A stretch of DNA of 53,057 bases. Origin: Azospirillum melinis (lineage in GTDB: Bacteria > Pseudomonadota > Alphaproteobacteria > Azospirillales > Azospirillaceae). Under the pieces are notes generated by a model that ran no database searches, had not been told where the DNA came from, and saw nothing but the letters and a program-made list of their open reading frames with translations. The DNA lies in the NCBI RefSeq assembly GCF_013340935.1, contig NZ_WHOS01000049.1:1-53057 (forward strand), in the 5' to 3' direction. This document shows, one piece after another, positions 25,481 to 34,442 of this stretch (position 1 is its first letter; every line of letters begins with the position of its first letter). The position numbers and the translations under genes are program-made.

Positions 25481-25877
25481 TCAGGCGGTCATCATCATGC
25501 GATAGCGGATCTGGTCGAAGATCACCGCCAGGATCAGCAGCCCGCCGAGAAGCACCATCTGCAGATAGGAACCGATCTGGGCGAGGTTCATGCCATTCTG
25601 CACCAGCACGATGAAGAAGGCGCCCAGCACCACGGTCTCGACCCGGCCGATACCGCCGCGCAGCGACACGCCGGCGATCACGCAGGCGGCAATGGACTCC
25701 AGGGCCAGCGTTCCGCCGAGATTGGCCTCGCCCGATTCAACCCGGGCGGTCAGCAGCAGGCCGGTCAGCGCCGCGATCAGGGCGCACAGGACATAGGACA
25801 CGATCAGCGTCCGGCCCGTGTGAATGGCCGACAGCTTCGCCGCCTTGATGTTGCCGCCCACGGCATAAAGATGGCCG
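25481..25877 (-). pseudogene. C-terminal fragment of a sugar ABC permease (RbsC-like)
   Basis: About 130 residues match the last part of a BPD_transp_2 sugar permease: HLYAVGGNIKAAKLSAIHTG at the front, then ACVIAGVSLRGGIGR and LAQIGSYLQMVLLGG, ending at a stop at 25481. A normal RbsC is about 320-340 residues, so more than half is missing. The fragment begins abruptly where the ATPase remnant ends, in a different frame, showing an internal deletion that removed the ATPase end and permease start. It has no start or promoter of its own and is probably non-functional. Confidence 0.8.
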
Positions 25878-26628
25878 CCTCGCCGATGGCGTTGCCCTCC
25901 GGTTCGGCGGCGACGCGGTCATGGGCGAAGACCAGCAGGTGGTGGGCGAGGTTCATCGTTTCCGGCAGGTCGGAGGAGATCACCACCACCGCCTTGCCGG
26001 TCTCCGCCAGTTCGCGGATCAGCCGGTAGATGGCGGCGCGGGCGCTCATGTCGACGCTGACTGTTGGCTCGTCAAAGATGTAGAGGTCGTAGTCGTGGCC
26101 TAGCGCACGGCCGAACAGCACCTTCTGCTGGTTGCCGCCGGACAGCTGGCCTGCCGCCCGGCCGCGGTAGGCGCCCGGAAGCTCGACCCGTTCAGCAGTC
26201 ACCTCGCACCGCCTGCGGATGCGAGGCTAGGGCAGCAGGCCGAAGCGGCTCGGCGTGCCGGCCAGTTCCCCTTGCGCCAGATTGTCCCGCGTGCTGAAAG
26301 CCAGTTGCAGCCCCTCGGTCTTCCCGTCGGGCGGCACATAGCAGAGGCCCGCCCGCATAAGGTCGCGAGCCGCCGCGCCGGTGACATCCCATCCCCGCAC
26401 CGTCACCCGACCGCCTGGACCGGCAGCAGGCCCATCAGCGCCCGGAAGCTGCGCGATTTGCCGGACCCGACGAGGCCGGCGACGCCCAGCACTTCGCCGG
26501 CGCGGACGTCCAGATCGACGCCATGGACTCTCCAGGCCCGCAGCCCCTCGGTCCACAGCAGGACCTCGCCGGGATTGCGGGCGATAGACGGGTAGATCTC
26601 GGCAATGGCCCGTCCGGCCATCATCTCC
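25875..26628 (-). pseudogene. Frameshifted remnant of a sugar ABC ATPase (RbsA-like, second ATPase domain)
   Basis: The remnant starts near MMAGRAIAEIYPS, the usual linker into the second ATPase domain of RbsA-type proteins, and carries Walker A GLVGSGKSRSF. The frame changes near 26400. The next piece has GLCYVPPDGKTEGLQLAFST and ends at a stop near 26227. A third frame carries the signature LSGGNQQKVLFGRAL and Walker B LYIFDEPT, and ends at GEAAIF beside the permease fragment. The first ATPase domain is absent. At least two frame breaks show that this is a decayed gene. Confidence 0.85.
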
Positions 26629-27359
26629 GGCAGGGCCGCTTCCTCGCCGCCAGCCACCGCATCATGGCGAGCGTGGAGGAGGCGCTGCACCCCGCCGACA
26701 CGGCGGAGGAGGTGGCCGGCAGCCTGACCATCGGCGCCAGCTATACGGTGCTGGGATATTTCCTGCCGCAGCATCTGGAGCGGCTGGAACGGCGCTACCC
26801 CAACCTGCGCATCCATATCCACGAACTGACGCGCGAGATGATCGAGGACAATCTGATCACCGGCCGGCTCGACATGGCGGTGGTCCTGACCTCCAACATC
26901 AGCAATCCGGAACTGACGACCGAAACGCTGATCGGAAGCCAGCGGCGCCTGTGGGTGCCGGCTGGGCACCGGCTGCTCGACCTCGATTCCGTGGGGTTGC
27001 AGGACGTCGCCGAGTACCCCTACATCATGCTGACCGTGGACGAGGCCGCCCATTGGACGACGCGTTACTGGAGCGCCTCGCCCTTCCGCCCCAATGTCCG
27101 GCTGCGGACCTCGTCGATCGAGGCGGTGCGCTCCACCGTGGCCAACGGCCAGGGGGTGACGATCCTGTCCGACATGGTCTACCGGCCATGGTCGCTGGAG
27201 GGGCGGCGCATCGAAACGATCATCATGCGCGAGCGGGTTCCGGCGATGGATGTCGGCCTCGCTTGGCGACAGGGGGTCGAGCTGACGCCGGCCATGCGTC
27301 TGTTCCGCACGCATTTCAGCGAAGTCTATCAAACTCCGCAAAGCCGCATGCCGCGGTGA
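26629..27359 (+). pseudogene. LysR regulator lacking its DNA-binding domain
   Basis: An open frame encodes about 240 residues of a LysR substrate-binding domain: AGSLTIGASYTVLGYFLP at the front, then LERRYPNLRIHIHELTREM, RLDMAVVLTSNI, and a stop at 27359. The N-terminal helix-turn-helix (about 60 residues) is missing. Upstream, the sequence switches directly into the opposite-strand ATPase remnant, so the breakpoint lies near 26625-26630. The first internal ATG is at 26664; even if translated, the product could not bind DNA in the usual way. The remaining part shows no internal stops, suggesting a fairly recent event. Confidence 0.82.
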
Positions 27360-27501
27360 CCGGCCGCGCCGGCGATGGAAGCAGGGTTCAGCCCGCATGG
27401 AACTGGTAAAGGGGACCGCCGACGATTAGCTTGTAAAGCAAACCATTGAAGAGCATTCCGGCGGCCGTTCGCCGCCGATGGGCAGGAAGGGACCGGAAGC
27501 C

Positions 27502-28377
27502 ATGTCGAAAGCGATGCGCATCCATCAGGGAAGCTTCGGCCGCGTCGCCCTGCTGGACATGGACAATGCGCTGATCCATCACGCGCATCCCCATTGCCAT
27601 GTGCTGATCAAGGCATCCGGCGCCGACACGCGCTTTGCCGTCGGGGAGCAGCTCTATCCGCTGCGCGACGACACCGCGGTGCTGGTCAACAGTTGGGAGG
27701 CCCATTCCTATGCCCACCAGCCGGGCGCACCGCGCACCGTGATCCTGGCGCTGTACATCGAGCCGCGCTGGCTCGGCGCGATGCAGCGGGAACTCAACGC
27801 CAGCGGCAACCCCGGCTTCTTCGCGCAGTCCTGCGGCGAGCTGACGCCATACATCCGCCGGCTGGCCGACCGCATGGCGGCGGAACTGCTCTATGACGAC
27901 CCGTCGGGCGAGCGGATGGAGGAGGCGCTGTTCGACCTGATGATCGCCATCATCGACCGCTTCTCCGAATGGCGGACGCTCGGCGGCACACGCTACGCCG
28001 CGCCGGCGGCCGGCGATTTCCGCATCCGTCAGGCCATCCTGTTCATGCGGGGAACCCTGGGCGAGGAGTTCGACGCCGCCCGTGTCGCCGCCGCCGCCGG
28101 CCTGTCGCGCGCCCACATGTTCCGGCTGTTCCAGCAGACGATGGCGATCACCCCGGCGCTTTACTTCAACGTGCTGCGGATGGAGGCGGCCATCGACGCC
28201 ATGGCCGCCGGGCTGGAGAGCGCCACCGAGGTGTCCGGCCGGCTCGGCTTTTCCGCCCCCAGCCATTTCAGCCGCTTCTTCCGCAACCACCAGGGCGTGA
28301 CGCCCACCGAATACCGCCGGGTCGTCAATCTTGTGGACCGGCCCGGCGGAGGGCGGCTGGAAGCCGGGCATGCATGA
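27502..28377 (+). CDS. AraC-family transcription regulator
   Basis: A 291-residue regulator with an N-terminal cupin-like sensing domain (HHAHPHCHVLIKASG near residues 27-41, then NSWEAHSYAH) and a C-terminal AraC double helix-turn-helix, visible in VAAAAGLSRAHMFRLFQQTM and in LGFSAPSHFSRFFRNHQGVT, followed by PTEYRR. I chose the ATG at 27502 because AGGAAGG lies just upstream; an in-frame ATG at 27478 is an alternative. It is immediately followed by direct repeats and then the molybdenum hydroxylase operon in the same direction, so it probably controls that operon in response to its substrate. Confidence 0.92.
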   Translation: MSKAMRIHQGSFGRVALLDMDNALIHHAHPHCHVLIKASGADTRFAVGEQLYPLRDDTAVLVNSWEAHSYAHQPGAPRTVILALYIEPRWLGAMQRELNASGNPGFFAQSCGELTPYIRRLADRMAAELLYDDPSGERMEEALFDLMIAIIDRFSEWRTLGGTRYAAPAAGDFRIRQAILFMRGTLGEEFDAARVAAAAGLSRAHMFRLFQQTMAITPALYFNVLRMEAAIDAMAAGLESATEVSGRLGFSAPSHFSRFFRNHQGVTPTEYRRVVNLVDRPGGGRLEAGHA

Positions 28378-28378
28378 C

Positions 28379-28434
28379 AATGAGACGCGCTTAAAAATGA
28401 GACGCTAGGGTAAATCGCGACACTCCACGGTAAA
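28379..28434 (+). promoter_or_regulatory. Two sets of direct repeats, candidate AraC operator
   Basis: A perfect 10-base direct repeat, AATGAGACGC, occurs at 28379-28388 and 28396-28405 (17 bases apart). A second direct repeat, GGTAAA, occurs at 28409-28414 and 28429-28434 (20 bases apart). AraC-type dimers bind direct repeats spaced about two helical turns, and the location between the araC-like gene and the operon start fits. Which pair, if either, is the true site is unknown. Confidence 0.5.
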
Positions 28435-28460
28435 AGCTTCGCTTGGCAAACGGTCTAGTC

Positions 28461-28479
28461 TCCTCCGGTAACGGGAGGA
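28461..28479 (+). promoter_or_regulatory. Ribosome binding site that can pair with an upstream anti-SD
   Basis: The GGGAGG ribosome binding site (28473-28478) of the large-subunit gene can pair with TCCTCC (28461-28466): six pairs, TCCTCC/GGAGGA, with a 7-base loop. This also decides the start: ATG at 28479 directly abuts the site, so ATG at 28485, six bases away, is the better start. Confidence 0.4.
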
Positions 28480-28484
28480 TGACG

Positions 28485-31400
28485 ATGACGGCCACGCAGA
28501 CCGCCACCCAGACCATTGACATCGAAGGCGTTTCGCCGCCGCCGCTGGCCGCATCGCCGTTTGTCGGCCGCGCGATGCCGCGGGTGGAGGACGCCGCGCT
28601 GCTGACCGGCGTCGCCCGCTATGCCGACGATTTGCCGGTGAAGCCCGGCACCCTGCACGCCGCGATCCTGCGCTCGCCACACGCCCACGCCGACCTGCTG
28701 GACATCAACTTTGCCGCCGCGCTGGCGGTTCCCGGCGTCGCCGCCGTGGTGACCGGGGCCGACGCCAAGCGCCTTGCCGGCGCCTTCCTGGTTGGCATCC
28801 GCGCACCGATGGAGCATTGGTGCCTTGCCATCGACCGCGTGCGCCATGTCGGCGAACCGGTGGCGGTGGTGCTGGCCGACAGCCGCTATGTCGCGGAGGA
28901 TGCGCTCGACCGGATCGAGGTGCGCTACCGCCCGCTCCCGCCGGTCACCTCGATTTCCCAGGCGCTGGAAGAAGGATCGGAGCCGTTGCATCCGGCGGTG
29001 GGCTCCAACCTCGTCAACAGCCGCAGCTTCCGTTATGGCGCCCCCGAGGCCGCCTTCGCCCGTGCCGCCCGCAGCGTGTCGGTCGAGGTCGAGTATCCGC
29101 GCAACTCCTGCACGCCGATGGAGTGTTTCGTCGTCCTGGCCGACTATGACGCGGCCGAGGATGCGTACGAGGTGCTGTCGAACTTCTCCGGCCCCTTCGC
29201 CGTCCATCCGGTGATGGCCCGCGCGCTGAACGTGCCGGGATCGCGGCTGCGGCTGAAGACGCCGCCCCATTCCGGCGGCAGCTTCGGCAACAAGCAGGCG
29301 GTGTTCCCTTATGTCGTGCTGATGGGGCTGTGCGCCCGCGTCGCCGGCCGGCCGGTGAAGTGGGTGGAGGATCGGCTGGAGCATCTGATGGCCGCCACCT
29401 CGGCCACCGCGCGCCGCATGCGCATCGACGCGGCGGTGGAGCCGGATGGCCGGGTGCTGGCGCTGCGGATGGAGCAGACCGAGGATTGCGGCGCCTATCT
29501 GCGGGCGCCAGAGCCGGCCTCGCTCTACCGCAACCACGGCAACCTGACCGGCGCCTACGACATCCCGAACCTGACGGTGACCAACCGCATCGTCGTCACC
29601 AACAAGACGCCGACCGGCCTCAACCGCGGTTTCGGCGGCGGGCAGCTCTATTACGGGTTGGAGCGGCTGATGAACCGGGTGGCGGCGGAGCTTGGGCTGG
29701 ATCCGCTCGACGTCATCCGCCGCAATCTGGTGGCGGCCGAGGCGATGCCCTACCGCACCGCGTCGGGCGGGACGCTCGACAGCGGCGATTACCGCGCGAC
29801 GTTGGAGCAGGCGGTGCGCGAGGGGGCGCTCGACGCGCTGAAGGCGCGGCGCGACGCGCTGCGGGCGGAGGGGCGGCTCTACGGCATCGGCTACGCCGCG
29901 GTGGTCGAGCCGTCGATTTCCAACATGGGCTACATCACCACCGTCCTGACCGCCGAGGAACGGCGCAAGGCCGGGCCGAAGAACGGCGCGCAGGCGACCG
30001 CCAGCGTCGCCGTCGATCCCACCGGCGGCGTGTCGGTGACGGTGGCCTCGGCTCCCCAGGGGCAGGGGCATCGGACCGTGCTGGCCCAGGTGGTGGCCGA
30101 CGTGTTCGGCCTGCGCTTCGAGGACATCCGCGTCAACACCGACCTCGACACCGGCAAGGACGCCTGGTCGATCGCGTCGGGCAACTATTCCAGCCGCTTC
30201 GCCGGGGCGGTGGCGGGGGCGGCCCAGGTGGCGGCGACCCGGCTGCGCGGCCGCATAGCGGCGCTGGTCGCCGGCCAGTTGAATTGCCGGGCGGAGGATG
30301 TGCGCTTCGCCGGTGGCAAGGTCTTCTCCGACGCCAACCCGGACAACGGCCTGTCCTTCTCCCGCGTCGCCGCCGCCGGCCACTGGTCGCCCGGCACGCT
30401 GCCGGACGGGCAGGAGGCGGCGCTGCGCGAGACCGCCTTCTGGACGCCGGAGCCGCTGAAGGCGCCGACCGACGCCGACCACATCAACAGTTCGGCCTGC
30501 TACGGCTTCATCTTCGACTTCTGCGGGGTCGAGATCGACCGGACGACGGGGGCGCTGCGGATCGACCGCTACGTCACCATGCACGACGCCGGCCGGCTGC
30601 TGAACCCGCTGCTGGTGGAAGGCCAGATCCTGGGCGGATTCGCCCATGCCGTCGGCACTGCGCTGTACGAGGAATACGCCTATGGCGACGACGGCCGGTT
30701 CCTGTCCGGTACCTTCGCCGATTATCTGGTGCCGACCGCCTGCGAAGTACCGGTTCCCATCATCCTCCATCGCGAAAGCCCGTCGCCGGTGACGCCGCTC
30801 GGCGCCAAGGGGGTGGGGGAGGGGAACTGCATGAGCACGCCGGTCTGCCTCGCCAATGCGGTGGCGGACGCCCTTTCCGCCGATGGCGTGGATGAGGTGC
30901 CATCCCTGCCGATCACCCCGGCCAAGCTGGCGGCGCTGATCCATCCGCCGGAGCCGCCGCGCCCGGCCTCCGCCGCAGGTTCCGAGGAGACGCCGCCGCC
31001 GGCCGCCGTCAAAGGTGGGCGCGGGCTGACCGGGGAAGGCAGCCGCGAGGTGCCGGCGACGCCGGAACAGGTCTGGGCCATCCTGCTCGACCCGAAAGAG
31101 CTTGCGGCGCTGCTGCCCGGCTGCGAGGCGCTGGACCTTGCCGGACCCAACGCCTATCGGGCGGAGGTGGTGGTCGGAATCGGACCGGTGAAGGGACGCT
31201 ACACCGCGCAGGTGGCGCTGTCCGACCTCGATCCGCCCAAGGCGCTGACACTGACCGGCAGCGGCACCAGCGCGCTCGGCTCGGGCAGCGGTACCGGGCA
31301 TGTGACGCTGGAGCGCACCGCCACCGGCACGCGCGTCACCTACCGCTACAGCGCGTCGGTCGGCGGCAAGGTCGCCGCGGTCGGCGGCCGGATGCTCGAC

Positions 31401-31529
31401 AGCGCGTCGCGCCTGCTGATCGGCCAGTTCTTCGAAAAGCTGGTCGCCCGCGCCGGTGGCGCCGAGGGGCTCGCCGACTCTTCCTCGCTTCTGACGCGCC
31501 TGCTGCGCCTTCTGGGGTTTAACCGATGA
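28485..31529 (+). CDS. Molybdenum hydroxylase large subunit fused to CoxG-like domain
   Basis: The 1014-residue protein has a xanthine dehydrogenase/CoxL-type molybdopterin subunit (about 20-810). GRAMPRVEDAALLTGVARYA is near the start, HSGGSFGNK near 262, GLNRGFGGGQ near 380, and the active-site glutamate segment LGAKGVGEG near 773. The catalytic loop is GLNRGFGGGQ, not the AYxCSFR loop of true CO dehydrogenase, so CO is unlikely as substrate. From about 846 to the end lies a CoxG/SRPBCC-type domain (VPATPEQVWAILLDP, LLPGCEALDL), normally a separate protein implicated in cofactor maturation or membrane attachment. The stop overlaps the FAD-subunit start (ATGA). The enzyme probably hydroxylates an aromatic or heterocyclic acid. 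Confidence 0.9.
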   Translation: MTATQTATQTIDIEGVSPPPLAASPFVGRAMPRVEDAALLTGVARYADDLPVKPGTLHAAILRSPHAHADLLDINFAAALAVPGVAAVVTGADAKRLAGAFLVGIRAPMEHWCLAIDRVRHVGEPVAVVLADSRYVAEDALDRIEVRYRPLPPVTSISQALEEGSEPLHPAVGSNLVNSRSFRYGAPEAAFARAARSVSVEVEYPRNSCTPMECFVVLADYDAAEDAYEVLSNFSGPFAVHPVMARALNVPGSRLRLKTPPHSGGSFGNKQAVFPYVVLMGLCARVAGRPVKWVEDRLEHLMAATSATARRMRIDAAVEPDGRVLALRMEQTEDCGAYLRAPEPASLYRNHGNLTGAYDIPNLTVTNRIVVTNKTPTGLNRGFGGGQLYYGLERLMNRVAAELGLDPLDVIRRNLVAAEAMPYRTASGGTLDSGDYRATLEQAVREGALDALKARRDALRAEGRLYGIGYAAVVEPSISNMGYITTVLTAEERRKAGPKNGAQATASVAVDPTGGVSVTVASAPQGQGHRTVLAQVVADVFGLRFEDIRVNTDLDTGKDAWSIASGNYSSRFAGAVAGAAQVAATRLRGRIAALVAGQLNCRAEDVRFAGGKVFSDANPDNGLSFSRVAAAGHWSPGTLPDGQEAALRETAFWTPEPLKAPTDADHINSSACYGFIFDFCGVEIDRTTGALRIDRYVTMHDAGRLLNPLLVEGQILGGFAHAVGTALYEEYAYGDDGRFLSGTFADYLVPTACEVPVPIILHRESPSPVTPLGAKGVGEGNCMSTPVCLANAVADALSADGVDEVPSLPITPAKLAALIHPPEPPRPASAAGSEETPPPAAVKGGRGLTGEGSREVPATPEQVWAILLDPKELAALLPGCEALDLAGPNAYRAEVVVGIGPVKGRYTAQVALSDLDPPKALTLTGSGTSALGSGSGTGHVTLERTATGTRVTYRYSASVGGKVAAVGGRMLDSASRLLIGQFFEKLVARAGGAEGLADSSSLLTRLLRLLGFNR

Positions 31530-32362
31530 AGCCCGCACCCTTCGACTATCTGCGGCCGGCGACGGTCGCCGAGGCATTGGCGGCGCTGGCGGACGGGGGC
31601 GACGACGCCCGCGTGATCGCCGGCGGCCAGTCGCTGATGCCGATGCTGAACATGCGGCTGGTCCAGCCGCGCCTGCTGATCGACCTCGGCCGGCTGGAGG
31701 AGCTGCGAACCCTGCGCGCCGCGGATGGCTGGCTGACCGTCGGCGCCGCCGTCACCCAGGCCGAGGTGCTGGCTCGCCCGACGCTGGTGGAGGAGGTGCC
31801 GCTGTTGGCCGCCGCCCTGCCGTGGGTCGGCCATTTCCAGACCCGCAACCGCGGTACACTCTGCGGCTCGGTCGCCCATGCCGATCCCAGCGCCGAGACG
31901 CCGCTCTGTCTGGTCGCCACCGGCGGTGAGGTGGTGCTGCGCAACGCGAAGCGCCGCCGTACCGTTGCCGCTGCCGATTTCTTCCTGGGGCCGCTGACCA
32001 CGGTGAAGGCGGCGGACGAGATCGTCGAATGCGTCCGCTTTCCGCTGGCCCGTCGCGGCAGCGGCCATGCCTTCCGCGAGCAGTCGATGCGGCACGGCGA
32101 TTTCGCCATCGCCGCCTGCGCCGCAACGGTGAACGGCGACCACGCCAGCCTCGCTGTAGGCGGAGTGGCGGAACGGCCGACCATGCGCTCCTGGCCGCTG
32201 GTCGATGGCCGGCTGCCGCCGGATCTCGACGGGGCGCTGAACGCCTTCGCCTGGGACCTCGGCGGCGACGACGACCAGCACGCCACCGCCCGCTACCGCC
32301 GCGACCTCGTCCGCCGGATCGGCCGCACCGTCCTTGAAGAGGCCCTGTCATGCCGCCGCTGA
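31526..32362 (+). CDS. Molybdenum hydroxylase FAD-binding medium subunit
   Basis: This 278-residue CoxM-type subunit has the two FAD-binding signatures: VIAGGQSLMPMLNMRL (about residues 32-47) and TRNRGTLCGSVAHADPSAET. The N-terminal KPAPFDYLRPATVAEALAAL is typical. It passes electrons from the iron-sulfur subunit to the final acceptor. There is no extra iron-sulfur insertion like the one in 4-hydroxybenzoyl-CoA reductase, judging by the normal length and the lack of a Cys cluster. It overlaps both neighbours (4 bases upstream, 13 downstream), consistent with a coupled L-M-S operon. Confidence 0.93.
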   Translation: MKPAPFDYLRPATVAEALAALADGGDDARVIAGGQSLMPMLNMRLVQPRLLIDLGRLEELRTLRAADGWLTVGAAVTQAEVLARPTLVEEVPLLAAALPWVGHFQTRNRGTLCGSVAHADPSAETPLCLVATGGEVVLRNAKRRRTVAAADFFLGPLTTVKAADEIVECVRFPLARRGSGHAFREQSMRHGDFAIAACAATVNGDHASLAVGGVAERPTMRSWPLVDGRLPPDLDGALNAFAWDLGGDDDQHATARYRRDLVRRIGRTVLEEALSCRR

Positions 32363-32880
32363 AATCCACATCCGTGCTGACGGCGGAGGCGCGCCATGCC
32401 GTCTCCATCGTCCTGAACGGCACGCCGCGCACCGGCCATGCCCATCCGCGCCTGCTGCTGAGCGATTTCCTGCGCCACGAGCTGGGCGCCCACGGCACCC
32501 GCGTCGGCTGCGAGCACGGCGTCTGCGGCGCCTGCACCGTCCGCATCGACGGCGTGGCGGTCCGCGCCTGCCTGACGCTGGCGGTGCAGGCCGACGGCCG
32601 GCGCATCGACACCGTCGAAGGACTGTCCCAGGGCAACGAGGGACGCATGACGGCACTCCAGGAGGCATTCCGCCGGCATCACGCCCTGCAATGCGGCTTC
32701 TGCACGGCCGGCATTCTGATGTCGCTGACCGATTACCTCGACCGCAACCCCAAGCCAACCGAAGAGGAGCTACGCGACATGCTGAGCGGCCATCTTTGCC
32801 GCTGCACCGGCTATGCCGGCATCGTCCGCGCCGTGATGGACGTCACCGGCCGGACGGTGAGGGAGGTCGCCCATGTTTGA
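32350..32880 (+). CDS. Molybdenum hydroxylase 2Fe-2S small subunit
   Basis: The 176-residue CoxS-type subunit has two [2Fe-2S] clusters. The plant-ferredoxin-type set is Cys54, Cys59, Cys62 (GCEHGVCGAC) and Cys74. The helical set is Cys115, Cys118 (CGFC), Cys150 and Cys152 (CRCTGY). It carries electrons from the molybdenum site to FAD. All expected cysteines are present. The gene overlaps the FAD-subunit gene by 13 bases and the acyl-CoA synthetase gene by 8, so all four are probably translated together. Confidence 0.95.
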   Translation: MPPLKSTSVLTAEARHAVSIVLNGTPRTGHAHPRLLLSDFLRHELGAHGTRVGCEHGVCGACTVRIDGVAVRACLTLAVQADGRRIDTVEGLSQGNEGRMTALQEAFRRHHALQCGFCTAGILMSLTDYLDRNPKPTEEELRDMLSGHLCRCTGYAGIVRAVMDVTGRTVREVAHV

Positions 32881-34414
32881 CCTTGGCCGCAGCATCTTGG
32901 CCAGCGCGGAGCGCAGCCCGGACGCGCTCGCCATCGTCGACGGCGGCCTGCGGCTGACCTACGCGCAGTGGCTGGAGCGCATCCGCCGGCTGGTCGGTGC
33001 CTTCGACCGGTTGGCCCTGCGCCCCGGCGACCGCATCGCCACGGCGTTGCAGAACAATTGGGAGATGGCGACCATCCATTGGGCCTGCCAGTTCGCCGGC
33101 ATCGCCGTGGTGCCGTTGAACTGGCGGGTGAAGCCCGACGAGCTGGATTACTGCCTGCCCGACGCCGAAGTGCGTGCCCTGTTCTATCAGGACGTCTCGG
33201 CCAACGCCGTCCGGGAGTCCGGCGCGGCGCGGGCGCTGCCCCGCATCGCGGTCGGTGACGTGGACGATGGCGGCGACTGCCGCTTCGCCGACCTGCTGAA
33301 TGGTGAACCGGCTGCGGCGCAGCCGCACGCCACCGCCGAGCATGTCTCGCTGTTCCTCTACACCTCCGGCACCACCGGCAAGCCCAAGGGCGTTCCGCGC
33401 CGCCACCGGACGGAGCGCGCCGCCGCCGTCGCCCATGTCGCCCAGAACTGCTACCGCCGGGGCGAACGGACGCTGGGTGTCATGCCGCTCTACCACACGA
33501 TGGGGGTGCGCTCGCTGCTGGCGATGGCGCTGGTGGACGGCTGCTTCGTCTGCCTGCCCCGCTTCGACACGGCCCGGGCGCTCGACCTGATCGCGGCGGA
33601 GCGGTTGAGCTGCCTCTATCTGGTGCCGACGCTCTATCACGACCTGCTGGCCGACCCGAAATTCGCGGGCACCGACGTGTCGTCGGTTCGCAAGCTGGGC
33701 TTTGCCGGGGCGTCGATGACCGACGGCCTGCTGAAGCGGCTGGACGCCGCCTTCCGGCCCGAGCTGTTCGTCAACCACTACGGCTCGTCCGAGATCTACA
33801 CCTTCACCATCGACCAGAACGCGCCGGCCAAGCCGGGATCGGCCGGCAAGGCGGCGCTGAACCAGCGCATCCGCATCATCCGCCTCGGCAGCTTCGATCC
33901 CGGCGAGCGTGCCGCCATCGGGGAAGAGGGCCAGATCGCCGCCGACCTGTCGGGCGACGAGTCCTTCGAAGGCTACTGGAAGCGGCCGGACGCCGACGCC
34001 AAGGCGCTGCATGCCGGCTGGTATTTCACCGGCGACATCGGCTTCCTTGACGGCGACGGCGACCTCTTCGTCACCGGCCGGGTCGATGACATGATCATCA
34101 CCGGCGGCGAGAACGTCTCGCCGGTCGAGATCGAGAGCGTGCTGTCCCTGCATGACGGCGTGCTGGAGGTGGCGGTCGCCGGCCTGCCCGATGAACGCTG
34201 GGGCCAGCGGGTGGTCGCCTTCGTCAAGCGCGCCCGCGGCGTCGAGGCCAACGACCTCGACGATCATTGCCGCACCTCCGGCCTCGCTAACTTCAAGCGC
34301 CCGCGCGAGTACGTCTTCCTCGATGAAATCCCGAAATCGCCGGTCGGCAAGATCCTGCGCCGCAAGCTGCAGGCCGGCGAGTTCGCTCTCGAACATAGCC
34401 CGACCCTTTCCTGA
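32873..34414 (+). CDS. AMP-forming acyl-CoA synthetase
   Basis: The 513-residue protein is of the ANL family. The P-loop YTSGTTGKPKGVPRR lies near residue 163, the A5-type motif NHYGSSEIYTFT near 302, the hinge-region motif GWYFTGDIGFLDGDGD near 382, and the C-terminal catalytic lysine region PKSPVGKILRRKL near the end. It activates a carboxylic acid to its CoA thioester through an acyl-adenylate. Substrate choice cannot be read, but coupling to a molybdenum hydroxylase and a hydratase suggests an aromatic or cyclic acid. The coding region overlaps the small-subunit gene by 8 bases. Confidence 0.93.
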   Translation: MFDLGRSILASAERSPDALAIVDGGLRLTYAQWLERIRRLVGAFDRLALRPGDRIATALQNNWEMATIHWACQFAGIAVVPLNWRVKPDELDYCLPDAEVRALFYQDVSANAVRESGAARALPRIAVGDVDDGGDCRFADLLNGEPAAAQPHATAEHVSLFLYTSGTTGKPKGVPRRHRTERAAAVAHVAQNCYRRGERTLGVMPLYHTMGVRSLLAMALVDGCFVCLPRFDTARALDLIAAERLSCLYLVPTLYHDLLADPKFAGTDVSSVRKLGFAGASMTDGLLKRLDAAFRPELFVNHYGSSEIYTFTIDQNAPAKPGSAGKAALNQRIRIIRLGSFDPGERAAIGEEGQIAADLSGDESFEGYWKRPDADAKALHAGWYFTGDIGFLDGDGDLFVTGRVDDMIITGGENVSPVEIESVLSLHDGVLEVAVAGLPDERWGQRVVAFVKRARGVEANDLDDHCRTSGLANFKRPREYVFLDEIPKSPVGKILRRKLQAGEFALEHSPTLS

Positions 34415-34442
34415 ATTCAGCCTTATCCATGGAGTTTCGACC

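Noticed and set aside
26403..27398. Long minus-strand frame across the LysR remnant
   Set aside because: Only its last 60-70 residues match anything (the ATPase remnant); the rest is antisense to the LysR fragment.
28485..32880. Aerobic CO dehydrogenase
   Set aside because: Subunit layout matches, but the AYxCSFR active-site loop of CoxL is replaced by GLNRGFGGGQ, so a general molybdenum hydroxylase is the safer call.
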